Positions 51,635-60,578 of a DNA stretch of 64,000 nucleotides are shown here, in pieces. The DNA is from an uncultured Eubacterium sp. (GTDB taxonomy: Bacteria; Bacillota; Clostridia; Lachnospirales; Lachnospiraceae): assembly GCA_910584065.1 (NCBI GenBank), contig CAJTZN010000001.1:62001-126000 (forward strand), in the 5' to 3' direction. A program made the translations under genes and the position numbers. The notes beneath the pieces are model-generated. The model had not been told where the DNA came from. It was given only the letters and a program-made list of their open reading frames with translations, and did no database searches. Numbering within the stretch: position 1 is the stretch's first letter; every line of letters begins with the position of its first letter.

Positions 51635-54600
51635 ATGGAACATTTTTTTCGCGCGTTTTCCAAATTAAACTGCAATGACAATATAAAACGTGAATATGAG
51701 GATGTCATGGTGGACCGGATCCAGGCATCGAGATCGAAAAAGCTGGTGTTTATTTACTGTAAAAAACACCAGCTCTTGTCATATAAGAAAATCGGCCTGA
51801 TGGAACAGGAGTTGTATAAGCAGGTATTTAAGCGGCTGGGCTTTTACCCGCAGCTGCGGTTTTCTTATCCGGAGCTGGAGCACACGCCTCTTTCGGAACT
51901 TTTGAACCGGGTTGAGGAGGATCTGAAAGAGGAGATCCGGGATATGGATCCGGTAGACGGGCTGGAATTTTGTGTGGAACCGTTTGAGGCAGAGGGCGAA
52001 ACGCTGGTTGTTACATGCCGGGATTCTTTTTTAACGAGAAAGCGGTGCGGGGGCATCGAGGAGTTTTTCCGTTCTGCTTTTTTGCAGCGGTTCGGCCGGG
52101 AAGTGGCTGTAGAGTTCCGGTTTCAGGAGTATGAGAGGAAACGGGAGACCAAGCCGGAAATATATGGAATCCGGGCGGGGCGGGGAGTTCTGGCCGGAGG
52201 TGGAGATGGAGCGTCGGCGGGAGTGGGTGGAAATGCCGGAAGTGTTGGTAGTTCGGAAATGGCAGGCAACGCCGGAGGTGCCGGGAGTGCCGAGTATGCT
52301 GGGTATGTCGGAGGTGCTGGGAACACCAAGGGTGCTGGAAATTCTGGGTATATCAGGGATGCAGGGAATGCCGGGAACAACGGGGATGCCGGGTATGTCG
52401 GAGATACTGGGAACGCCGGAAGTACCGGTGCTGCCGGAGGTGCCGGGAATGCAGCAGGATATACTGGGAATAACGGAACCGCTGGAGATACAGGAAAAAC
52501 GGGAACGGTTTCAGGAGAATCAGGTTCCAAAGAGAGTACAGGCGGTGCGAAAAAAACGGCTGGACGTCAGAGGACAAAGCGTTCCAGAAATAATTTCCGC
52601 CGCCCGGCGAGCGATCCCAGCGTATTTTACGGGAGGAACTGCGAGGGAACGCTCATTCCGATCAAGGAGATTCAGGGGGATCTGGGAGAGGTCGTGGTCG
52701 ACGGGCAGATCCGCAGCGTGGAGAGCCGGGAGATCAAGGGGGAGAAGCAGATCGTCCGTTTTGCTGTTACCGATTATACCGATACGATCGAGTGCAAATT
52801 ATTTATAAAAAATGAGCAGATTACCGATACGAACTTTTTTGAATTTATAAAAAAAGGAAATTTTGTGCGCGTCAAAGGGGCGGCTGTTTACGATAGCTAT
52901 GACAGGGATATCCGCATCAGCGGCATTGCGGGCATAAAGGAGATCAAGGATTTCCGAGTGGGACGGAGCGATCACGCCCCGGTAAAGAGGGTGGAACTGC
53001 ACGCCCATACGCAGATGAGTGACATGGACGGCATTACGAATGTCAAACAGCTGGTAAACCGGGCGCATGCGTGGGGACACCGCGCGGTGGCGATTACGGA
53101 TCACGGCGTCGTGCAGGCCTTTCCAGATGCCAACCACGCGCTTGAAGGACTGAAACTTTCCGAGGACGATGACTTTAAGATCCTTTACGGCTGTGAGGCG
53201 TATCTGGTGGATGATTTGAACGACCTGGCGGTAGAGAATGAAAAGGGCCAGCAGCTGACGGATGATTTTGTCGTGTTCGATCTTGAGACGACGGGATTTT
53301 CGCCGGTCAACGACCGGATCATCGAGATCGGCGCCGTGCGGGTCAGCGGCGGCAGCATCACGGATCGGTTCAGCACGTTTGTCAACCCGGGCATCCATAT
53401 CCCGGAGCGGATTACCGAGCTGACGACGATCACCGATGGGATGGTGGCGGACGCGCCGCCGATCGAGCAAGTACTTCCGCAGTTTCTCTCGTTTATCGGC
53501 GGGAGTGTCCTCGTGGCGCACAATGCCGGATTCGACCACGGATTTTTAAAGACAAAAGCGCGGGAACAGGGCGTGGAAACGGATTTTACCGTCGTGGATA
53601 CCGTAGGGCTTGCGAGGGTATTATTTCCGGAACTGGCGAAATTTAAGCTCGATACGATCGCGAAGAAGTTAAAGATTTCTCTGGAAAACCACCACCGGGC
53701 GGTCGATGACGCCGGTGCGACGGCGGAGATCTTCGTGAGGTTTGTCGAGATGTTTGCCGCACGGGGTGTCCGCGATCTGACGAAGCTGTCGGAACTCACG
53801 ACGGGGTCGGCTGATATCGTGAAGAAAAAGCCGTCGTACCACGCGATCATTTTTGCCGCCAATGAGACGGGGCGCGTCAATCTGTACCGTCTCGTTTCGA
53901 TGGGACACCTGGACTATTTTTACCGCCGGCCGCGCATCCCGAAAAGCATGTTCCAGAAGTACCGCGATGGACTGATCATCGGGTCGGCCTGTGAGGCAGG
54001 TGAATTGTACCGGGCGCTGTTAGATGACGCGCCGGAAGAGAGGATCCGGGAACTCGTGGAATTTTATGATTACCTGGAGATCCAGCCGCTCGGTAACAAT
54101 CATTTTATGATCGAGAGTGAAAAAATAGAAAAGATCCAGAGCGAAGAGGATCTAAAACAGATGAACCGTCGTATCGTGGAGCTCGGAGAGCGCTATGGAA
54201 AGCCGGTGGCGGCGACGTGCGACGTGCATTTTCTCGATCCGGAGGATGACATTTACCGGAAGATCATTTTTGCGGGCAAGAAGATGAAGGATGCGGATGA
54301 TCAGCCGCCGCTTTATCTGCGGACGACGGAGGAAATGCTGCAGGAGTTTTCGTATCTCGGCGAGAAAAAGGCGTATGAAGTTGTCGTGACAAATACAAAT
54401 TTGATCGCCGACCGGATCGAAAAAATGTCGCCGGTCTATCCAGACAAGTGTCCGCCCGTCATTCCCCATTCCGATGAGACGCTGCGGGATATCTGTTATA
54501 AGAAGGCGGTCAGTATGTACGGCGACCCGCTGCCGCCTCAGGTAAAGGGGCGGCTGGACCATGAACTGGATTCGATCATCAAAAACGGGTTTGCCGTGAT

Positions 54601-56347
54601 GTACATTATCGCCCAAAAACTCGTGTGGAAGTCGAACGAGGACGGCTATCTCGTGGGTTCGCGCGGATCGGTCGGTTCTTCTTTTGTCGCGACGATGTCA
54701 GGTATTACCGAAGTCAATCCGCTGCCGGCTCATTATTATTGTGAACACTGCCACTACGTCGATTTCGAATCGGAAGAAGTGAAGGCGTTTGCGGGGAGTT
54801 CGGGCTGCGATATGCCGCCGAAGGACTGCCCGGAATGCGGGAAACCGCTGATCCAGGACGGGCACGATATTCCGTTTGAAACGTTTTTAGGGTTTTACGG
54901 GGACAAAGAGCCGGACATTGACCTCAATTTTTCCGGGGAGTACCAGAGTAAGGCGCATGCGTATACCGAGGTTATTTTTGGGGCGGGGCAGACGTTCCGT
55001 GCCGGGACGATCGCGACGCTCGCCGATAAAACGGCTTATGGCTATGTGAAAAATTATTTTGAAGAGCGCGGGGAGCATAAACGTGTGGAGGAGATCGACC
55101 GCATCTTGGATGGCTGTGTCGGCATCCGCCGCTCGACCGGACAGCATCCGGGCGGGATCATCGTGCTTCCGTTTGGCTGGGAGATCTATACGTTTACGCC
55201 CGTGCAGCATCCGGCAAACGATCAGGATACGACGATCGTGACGACACATTTCGATTACCACTCGATCGACCATAACCTGCTCAAACTTGATATACTCGGG
55301 CACGATGATCCCACGATGATCCGAATGCTCGAGGATCTGACCGGCATAGACGCCAAAACGGTGTCGCTTGATAATCCAGAGGTGCTGTCTTTGTTCCGCG
55401 ATACGACGGCGCTCCACGTCACGCCGGATGAGCTGATGGGGTGTGACCTCGGCAGCCTGGGAGTGCCCGAATTCGGTACGGAATTTGTCATGCAGATGCT
55501 GCGGGATACGAAGCCGAAAAACTTTTCGGACCTCGTGCGGATTTCCGGCCTTTCCCACGGAACCGACGTGTGGTTGAACAATGCCCAGTACTTTATCAAG
55601 GAGGGAAATTGTACGCTGTCCACGGCGATCTGTACGAGGGATGATATTATGACGTATCTGATACATACGGGCGTGGAAAACGGGCTTGCGTTTAAGATCA
55701 TGGAGAGCGTCCGCAAGGGAAAAGGGCTGACGCCGGATATGGAGCAGGCGATGAAGGAAGCCGGCGTGGAGGACTGGTACATCGAGTCGTGTAAGCGGAT
55801 CAAGTATATGTTCCCGAAAGCACATGCGGTGGCGTATGTGATGATGGCGTTTCGCATCGCGTATTTTAAGGTGTTCTATCCGCTCGCTTACTATGCGGCC
55901 TTTTTCAGCATCCGTGCCAAGGCGTTTGATTATGAGCTGATGTGCCAGGGGAAGGAAAAACTGGAAGAGACGATGCGCGATTACAAACGGCGCTCGAATG
56001 AACTTTCAAAAAAGGAGCAGGATAGTTATAACGACATGAAGATCGTGCAGGAAATGTATGCGAGAGGGTTTTCATTTCTGCCGATCGATATTTTCCGCGC
56101 CAAGGCGGATCATTTTCAGATCATAGACGGAAAACTGATGCCGCCGCTCAGTTCGATCGAAGGCATGGGCGGAAAGGCGGCGGACGGCGTCGTGGAAGCC
56201 GTGAAGGCTGGTCCGTTTTCGTCCCGGGAGAATTTCAAAGAGCGCTGCAAGGTGCCGGGTACGGTCGTAGAGAAAATGGCGGAGATGGGTCTTCTCGGAA
56301 ATCTGCCGGAGACCGATCAGATGTCGATTTTGGATCTGTTTGGGTGA
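51635..56347 (+). CDS. polC: DNA polymerase III alpha subunit, Gram-positive type (PolC), with low-complexity insert
   Basis: The 1570-residue replicative polymerase is about 100 residues longer than usual. Order: N-terminal domain (1-180), a Gly/Ala/Asn-rich insert (about 184-305), OB fold (about 335-435), PHP half (HAHTQMSDMDG, near 455), inserted DEDDh proofreading exonuclease (FVVFDLETTGFSPVNDRIIE near 545 to HHRAVDDAGA near 688), and the polymerase with GSRGSVGSSF near 1009, a zinc-binding CEHCHYVDF/CPECG segment and the catalytic PDIDLNFSGEYQ near 1092. All catalytic motifs are intact. The start, ATG 51635, is seven bases after GGAAGGA. Confidence 0.96.
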   Translation: MEHFFRAFSKLNCNDNIKREYEDVMVDRIQASRSKKLVFIYCKKHQLLSYKKIGLMEQELYKQVFKRLGFYPQLRFSYPELEHTPLSELLNRVEEDLKEEIRDMDPVDGLEFCVEPFEAEGETLVVTCRDSFLTRKRCGGIEEFFRSAFLQRFGREVAVEFRFQEYERKRETKPEIYGIRAGRGVLAGGGDGASAGVGGNAGSVGSSEMAGNAGGAGSAEYAGYVGGAGNTKGAGNSGYIRDAGNAGNNGDAGYVGDTGNAGSTGAAGGAGNAAGYTGNNGTAGDTGKTGTVSGESGSKESTGGAKKTAGRQRTKRSRNNFRRPASDPSVFYGRNCEGTLIPIKEIQGDLGEVVVDGQIRSVESREIKGEKQIVRFAVTDYTDTIECKLFIKNEQITDTNFFEFIKKGNFVRVKGAAVYDSYDRDIRISGIAGIKEIKDFRVGRSDHAPVKRVELHAHTQMSDMDGITNVKQLVNRAHAWGHRAVAITDHGVVQAFPDANHALEGLKLSEDDDFKILYGCEAYLVDDLNDLAVENEKGQQLTDDFVVFDLETTGFSPVNDRIIEIGAVRVSGGSITDRFSTFVNPGIHIPERITELTTITDGMVADAPPIEQVLPQFLSFIGGSVLVAHNAGFDHGFLKTKAREQGVETDFTVVDTVGLARVLFPELAKFKLDTIAKKLKISLENHHRAVDDAGATAEIFVRFVEMFAARGVRDLTKLSELTTGSADIVKKKPSYHAIIFAANETGRVNLYRLVSMGHLDYFYRRPRIPKSMFQKYRDGLIIGSACEAGELYRALLDDAPEERIRELVEFYDYLEIQPLGNNHFMIESEKIEKIQSEEDLKQMNRRIVELGERYGKPVAATCDVHFLDPEDDIYRKIIFAGKKMKDADDQPPLYLRTTEEMLQEFSYLGEKKAYEVVVTNTNLIADRIEKMSPVYPDKCPPVIPHSDETLRDICYKKAVSMYGDPLPPQVKGRLDHELDSIIKNGFAVMYIIAQKLVWKSNEDGYLVGSRGSVGSSFVATMSGITEVNPLPAHYYCEHCHYVDFESEEVKAFAGSSGCDMPPKDCPECGKPLIQDGHDIPFETFLGFYGDKEPDIDLNFSGEYQSKAHAYTEVIFGAGQTFRAGTIATLADKTAYGYVKNYFEERGEHKRVEEIDRILDGCVGIRRSTGQHPGGIIVLPFGWEIYTFTPVQHPANDQDTTIVTTHFDYHSIDHNLLKLDILGHDDPTMIRMLEDLTGIDAKTVSLDNPEVLSLFRDTTALHVTPDELMGCDLGSLGVPEFGTEFVMQMLRDTKPKNFSDLVRISGLSHGTDVWLNNAQYFIKEGNCTLSTAICTRDDIMTYLIHTGVENGLAFKIMESVRKGKGLTPDMEQAMKEAGVEDWYIESCKRIKYMFPKAHAVAYVMMAFRIAYFKVFYPLAYYAAFFSIRAKAFDYELMCQGKEKLEETMRDYKRRSNELSKKEQDSYNDMKIVQEMYARGFSFLPIDIFRAKADHFQIIDGKLMPPLSSIEGMGGKAADGVVEAVKAGPFSSRENFKERCKVPGTVVEKMAEMGLLGNLPETDQMSILDLFG
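52184..52550 (+). repeat. Collagen-like low-complexity coding repeat in polC
   Basis: A 9-bp-periodic region encodes a long run of three-residue units of the type G-N-A, G-G-A, G-Y-V and G-D-T. The nucleotide run is dominated by GGG/GGA/GGT and GCC/GCT codons. All three + frames and one - frame stay open through it, which is typical of repeats rather than of overlapping genes. Confidence 0.88.
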
Positions 56348-56354
56348 TAGATGT

Positions 56355-57884
56355 TCATTTTTTAACATTCCAAAAGCCGGTTTTCGCAGATCCTGTCCTG
56401 ACTAGAAGTCCTTTTGATTTTAGGCTTTTAATTGTCCGGTTTACGGAACTTTTGCTTTTATCCACAACAGACGTGATCTCATCAATCGTTGCCTGTTTAT
56501 GATTCATGATATAGGATAAAACGGATTGTTCTGTTTTAGTGAGTATGGGATATTTATTTACAGTGTCATTTACAGTGTCATTTACAATGTCATTTACAGT
56601 GTCATTTACAGTGTCATTTCTGTATTCATACTGACGAATATAATATGGGTGGATCCGAAGCGTGGTACAGAATGACAGCCGTTCGGGATCCGTTTCAAAT
56701 ATAGGTTTGGGTGAGCCGTTTTGTTCCAACGCATTTAAAATCTTGCGGAAACCGGTATTGCGTCCTTCTGTCAGATGCATTTCTTTTAGAAATTCACCGA
56801 TGCGCCGGTTTCGGTAACGTCTGTTAAATACACGGTAAGTCCGTAATCCTTCCTCTGTGATGGAACGATCTGCTCCAGGATGGCTGACAATTTCAATCCG
56901 ATTTGGTAAAACACGAACTTCAATCGGTTCGCGTACATCATAGCCCTTGTGGTATACGGCGTTGCACAGACTTTCTTCAATCGCGGCATACGGGTAGTTG
57001 AAAAAACGGTCGGCTTCCGCGCGGTCGGGATGTTTGATGATCTGTTCCGTGATAACGGTATTGTGAATATATAATAATGCCTCACGAAGCTGTTGCTGAA
57101 GCGGGCCTTTAAAAGATTTTTCAATGATCTTATCACCGCCCAGGTCATCTGGAAACTGCACAACATCAATCTGGGCATATGGAAAGAAGCGCTGTGGATC
57201 CAAGCTAAAGAACATCAATCCAACGTTTTTCGGTTTGGTGTATTCCGGTAAAGAATTTACAATATTCATATTACGGCACAGTTCGATAAATTCCATATTC
57301 TTTGAATCTTCGTATAAAGAGCTGTTTACTTCTTTCAAATAAGCCTGGATCAAAGTGAGATTCAAATCGGTCAGGCTCGCTTCATGGTTGATCCTGTCAT
57401 CAAAAGGAACTTTGTTTGCAAGACTGTAAAGATCACGTTTTTCCTCTTCGGAAGGGGTTATGGTACTGGCCATTTTACGGATATAATAGACTCGTTCTTT
57501 CTCGCCTTTAGCCATGGACTTTGGAGAGGAATACGGGCGCAGATATCCACCCGGAGCCCATATGATAATGAATTTTTTTTCCATAAAATCTGCTACTTCC
57601 ACGATAGGAAGATATTCTGGCTGAATGCGTTTGCATTTGTTCAGCATATCTTTCAGGTAGTGGTCGATTTTTTCGGGATGAACACCGGGCAGGGAATCTG
57701 GGCGTCCGTCTTTTTCTTTTACGCCGATGACAATATATCCGCCGCCCCAATTGTCAATATCATTTGCAAAAGCGCAGATTGTTTTCAGAGAAGCCTCCGC
57801 ATCCCATGTTTCCTTAAATTCAATTCTCGCCCATTCTACAGCATTTCCAGTGAGAAGTGTTTTGATATTAGTTGGAACAGCCAT
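56355..57884 (-). CDS. AlbA_2-domain putative transcriptional regulator / ATPase
   Basis: A 509-residue protein read on the minus strand. N-terminal AlbA_2 (Schlafen-type) domain: EWARIEFKETWDAEASLKTI, CAFANDIDNWGGGYIVIGV. Middle HATPase-like, RecG-C-like domain: YPYAAIEESLCNAVYHKGYD, IEIVSHPGADRS, RNTGF. The end is a winged helix (EQSVLSYIMNHKQATIDEIT, SSVNRTIKSLKSKGLL). Between them lies an NDTV repeat. The start at 57884 follows GGAGGGGATTGG. It converges on polC, with seven bases between stops. Such proteins are often mobile or stress-linked; no target is known. Confidence 0.85.
   Translation of the reverse strand: MAVPTNIKTLLTGNAVEWARIEFKETWDAEASLKTICAFANDIDNWGGGYIVIGVKEKDGRPDSLPGVHPEKIDHYLKDMLNKCKRIQPEYLPIVEVADFMEKKFIIIWAPGGYLRPYSSPKSMAKGEKERVYYIRKMASTITPSEEEKRDLYSLANKVPFDDRINHEASLTDLNLTLIQAYLKEVNSSLYEDSKNMEFIELCRNMNIVNSLPEYTKPKNVGLMFFSLDPQRFFPYAQIDVVQFPDDLGGDKIIEKSFKGPLQQQLREALLYIHNTVITEQIIKHPDRAEADRFFNYPYAAIEESLCNAVYHKGYDVREPIEVRVLPNRIEIVSHPGADRSITEEGLRTYRVFNRRYRNRRIGEFLKEMHLTEGRNTGFRKILNALEQNGSPKPIFETDPERLSFCTTLRIHPYYIRQYEYRNDTVNDTVNDIVNDTVNDTVNKYPILTKTEQSVLSYIMNHKQATIDEITSVVDKSKSSVNRTIKSLKSKGLLVRTGSAKTGFWNVKK
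56557..56616 (-). repeat. 12-bp tandem repeat encoding (NDTV)n
   Basis: Five units of TTTACARTGTCA on the + strand (56557-56616), one with a single change (TTTACAATGTCA, giving NDIV), encode a run of N-D-T-V before the winged helix. The unit keeps the frame, so copy-number change would only alter the linker length. Confidence 0.92.
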
Positions 57885-57915
57885 TTCCAATCCCCTCCAT
57901 GTTTTTATTATATCT

Positions 57916-57944
57916 ATTATATACACTATGGAGAATAATATCAA
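57916..57944 (-). promoter_or_regulatory. Predicted promoter of the AlbA_2 gene
   Basis: On the minus strand TTGATA (57939-57944) and TATAAT (57916-57921) are 17 bp apart. It is divergent from the DHH promoter 80 bp away. Confidence 0.7.
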
Positions 57945-58023
57945 GCAATTTTCTGTAAAATCCAGATTTCGGTTTCGAACTCGTTTCAGGCAGAGATTTC
58001 AGGAAGAACTCGGAAAAAAATGA

Positions 58024-58052
58024 TTGCGCCGGCGTGGAAAATCATGTATAAT
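58024..58052 (+). promoter_or_regulatory. Predicted promoter of the DHH phosphoesterase gene
   Basis: TTGCGC (58024-58029), 17 bp and TATAAT (58047-58052). The stretch AAAATCATGTATAATAA also occurs in the GGDEF gene promoter near 41414. Confidence 0.6.
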
Positions 58053-58121
58053 AACACTAAGATTTACGACGACCCGGACAGGGTGGATTTCAACTTTTAT
58101 AATGTGGAAAGGGGATACCAG

Positions 58122-59039
58122 ATGAGATTAGTGACTAGATCGGATTTTGATGGATTGGCGTGTGCCGCCTTATTGAAAGAAGCAGGCATCATTGACAGTT
58201 GGAAGTTCGCTCATCCAAAAGACTTACAGGACGGACTTGTAGAGGTGACAGAAAACGACTGCCTGGCAAATGTGCCGTTCGTGGAAGGCTGCGGATTGTG
58301 GTTTGACCACCATTCCAGCGAGCATGAGAGAAATCAGTTAGAAGGAAAATATAAAGGAGAGAGCCGGATCACGCCGTCCTGTGCCCGTATTATCTATGAG
58401 TACTATGGCGGGCGGGAAAAATTTCCGCAGTTCGACGATATGATGGAAGCGGTTGACAAGGTGGATTCTGCCAATCTTACGCTGGATGAGATCCAGAACC
58501 CGACTGGCTGGGTATTAGTCGGCTTCATCATGGACCCGCGTACCGGACTCGGCAGATGGCGGGATTTCCGTATCCCGAATTATAAATTGATGGAAGAATT
58601 GATTGATGCGTGCCGCACGATGACGACGGATGAGATCCTTGCGCTACCGGATGTAAAGGAGCGCATTGAAGTGTATTTCGAGCAGGCAGAGAAGTTTAAG
58701 GAAATGGTGCAGGCGCATACGAGAGTGGAAAAAAATGTGATCATTTCCGATCTGAGAGGCGTCGATCCGATCTATTCCGGCAACCGTTTTATGATCTACA
58801 GCATGTATCCCGAGCAGAATATCTCGGTGTGGATCGTCAATGGAAAAGGTGGAAAAGGCTGTTCGGCGGCAGTTGGTTACAGCATTTTAAATAAAACGTC
58901 AAACGTCAATGTCGGAAAGCTGATGTTAAAATATGGAGGCGGCGGCCATAAGGCGGTCGGGACATGTCAGTTTGACGACGAGCATATGGATGAGATGCTG
59001 CCGAAGCTTTTGGATGAGATCGTGAATTATAACGAGTGA
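58122..59039 (+). CDS. DHH-family phosphoesterase (exopolyphosphatase-like)
   Basis: The 305-residue protein has a DHH core (LVTRSDFDGLACAALLKEAG, LWFDHHSSEHERN) and a DHHA1 C-domain (LKYGGGGHKAVGTCQF). Such proteins act on polyphosphate, nano-RNA or cyclic dinucleotides; I cannot assign the substrate. ATG 58122 lies seven bases after GAAAGGGG. The in-frame ATG at 58020 is upstream of the promoter and can be discounted. Confidence 0.88.
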   Translation: MRLVTRSDFDGLACAALLKEAGIIDSWKFAHPKDLQDGLVEVTENDCLANVPFVEGCGLWFDHHSSEHERNQLEGKYKGESRITPSCARIIYEYYGGREKFPQFDDMMEAVDKVDSANLTLDEIQNPTGWVLVGFIMDPRTGLGRWRDFRIPNYKLMEELIDACRTMTTDEILALPDVKERIEVYFEQAEKFKEMVQAHTRVEKNVIISDLRGVDPIYSGNRFMIYSMYPEQNISVWIVNGKGGKGCSAAVGYSILNKTSNVNVGKLMLKYGGGGHKAVGTCQFDDEHMDEMLPKLLDEIVNYNE

Positions 59040-59072
59040 TGTTATAAGGAACGCAATCGGAAACGGATCAAG

Positions 59073-59113
59073 GGTTATTCTCTATTTGCAGTAGGGGATA
59101 GCCTTTTCCTTTT
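59073..59113 (+). terminator. Probable terminator after the DHH gene
   Basis: GGTTATTCTCTA (59073-59084) pairs with TAGGGGATAGCC (59092-59103), using three G-U pairs, with a seven-base loop; TTTTCCTTTT follows. Confidence 0.65.
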
Positions 59114-59160
59114 CGGATTTTTGTGTGGAAATAATTTGACAAGATAAGGAGGAATCTACA

Positions 59161-60522
59161 TTGGAAAACCGCAGAATGAAGGATATGACCGTGGGTTCAC
59201 CGATCCGCTTGATTCTGGGCTTTGCCATACCATTGTTTTTCGGTATGCTGTTTCAGCAGTTTTACAGCTTAATGGATATGATCATCGTGGGAAAGTTTCT
59301 GGGCGCGAAGTCGCTGGCCGCCGTGGGCGCTACCGGTTCGATCAATTTTATGATCATCGGTTTTTGCATGGGAGTCTGTAATGGCTTTGCTATCCCGGTT
59401 GCCCAGCGATTCGGGGCAAAGGATGAAAAAATGCTGCGGCGTTTTGTGGCAAATAGCGTCTGGCTTTCCATCATCTTTGCCGCTGTCATGACGCTGTCGG
59501 TCTGCCTGCTCTGCCGCCATATACTGATGTGGATGGATACGCCGTCCGATATTTCTGACAGGGCCTATCAGTATATTTTCATTATCTTTTTAGGCATTCC
59601 GGCGACTTATCTTTACAATCTCCTGTCGGGCATCATCCGGTCCCTGGGAGATTCCAAAAGCCCGTTGATCTTTTTGGTCATTTCCTCGGTGTTAAACATT
59701 GGACTGGATATGCTGGCGATCGTAGTATTTCAGATGGGAGTAGCGGGGGCAGCAGGAGCCACGGTACTCTCCCAGGCGATTTCAGGAGGGCTTTGCCTGC
59801 TTTACATGAAAAAGAAATATCCCATTCTGCGGATCCGAAAAGGGGAGTGGAAGCTGCGGGGGAACTGTGTCGGGCGGCTGTGCAGTATGGGGATTCCCAT
59901 GGGGCTGCAGTATTCTATTACGGCGATCGGAAGCGTTATTTTGCAGACGGCCGTGAACGGGCTTGGTTCTACAGCGGTAGCATCCATGACGGCCGGCGGT
60001 AAGATCGCGATGTTCTTCTACTGTCCCTATGATGCTTTTGGCGCTACGATGGCGACTTATGCGGGGCAGAACGTAGGCGCCTGCCGTCTGGATCGTGTCA
60101 CAAAGGGGATGGTACATTGTAGTTATCTGGCCGCGGCTTACTGTGTGCTGGCCGCAGTTTTTCTCATCGGTTTTGGCGACAAGCTTGCGCTTTTATTTGT
60201 GGATGCCGCGGAGGTGGAGATCATACGAAATGTGTCAGAGTTCCTTTTTTGGAACAGCTTGTTCCTTATCCCGCTGGCATTAGTAAATATCATCCGTTTT
60301 TCCATTCAGGGACTCGGTTTTGGCAAGTTGGCGATCTTTGCGGGAGTGGCGGAGATGGTGGGGCGGAGCGCTGTGGGATTCGGTCTCGTGCCCGTTTTTG
60401 GTTTTACAGCGGCGTGTCTGGCCAGTCCCGTGGCTTGGATCTTGGCGGACCTGTTTCTTATACCGGCGTATTGTTACTGTGTCCGGGAGTTGGATAAGAT
60501 CATAGAGAAAAAGAAAGAATAA
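59161..60522 (+). CDS. MATE-family efflux transporter
   Basis: The 453-residue protein has twelve predicted membrane helices in two halves, beginning DMTVGSPIRLILGFAIPLFF and GMLFQQFYSLMDMIIVGKFL, with the LAAVGATG signature, and an internal copy (LCSMGIPMGLQYSITAIGSV). It is of the NorM/DinF-type multidrug group; the substrate and coupling ion cannot be told. The start is TTG 59161, seven bases after AAGGAGGA. Confidence 0.93.
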   Translation: MENRRMKDMTVGSPIRLILGFAIPLFFGMLFQQFYSLMDMIIVGKFLGAKSLAAVGATGSINFMIIGFCMGVCNGFAIPVAQRFGAKDEKMLRRFVANSVWLSIIFAAVMTLSVCLLCRHILMWMDTPSDISDRAYQYIFIIFLGIPATYLYNLLSGIIRSLGDSKSPLIFLVISSVLNIGLDMLAIVVFQMGVAGAAGATVLSQAISGGLCLLYMKKKYPILRIRKGEWKLRGNCVGRLCSMGIPMGLQYSITAIGSVILQTAVNGLGSTAVASMTAGGKIAMFFYCPYDAFGATMATYAGQNVGACRLDRVTKGMVHCSYLAAAYCVLAAVFLIGFGDKLALLFVDAAEVEIIRNVSEFLFWNSLFLIPLALVNIIRFSIQGLGFGKLAIFAGVAEMVGRSAVGFGLVPVFGFTAACLASPVAWILADLFLIPAYCYCVRELDKIIEKKKE

Positions 60523-60578
60523 GTTCTTCAAAAAGAGGAAAAATATAACAAGAGTAAAATGAAAAGGAGGATATTGGA

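Noticed and set aside
52123..52808. Overlapping ORFs in other frames of the polC repeat (Met/Pro/Glu-rich on +, Pro/Ala-rich on -)
   Set aside because: They are open only because 9-bp repeats avoid stops in every frame; no ribosome binding site and no domain.
57727..58023. + strand ORF upstream of the DHH gene
   Set aside because: Lies opposite the AlbA_2 gene start and runs through two promoters; no start signal.
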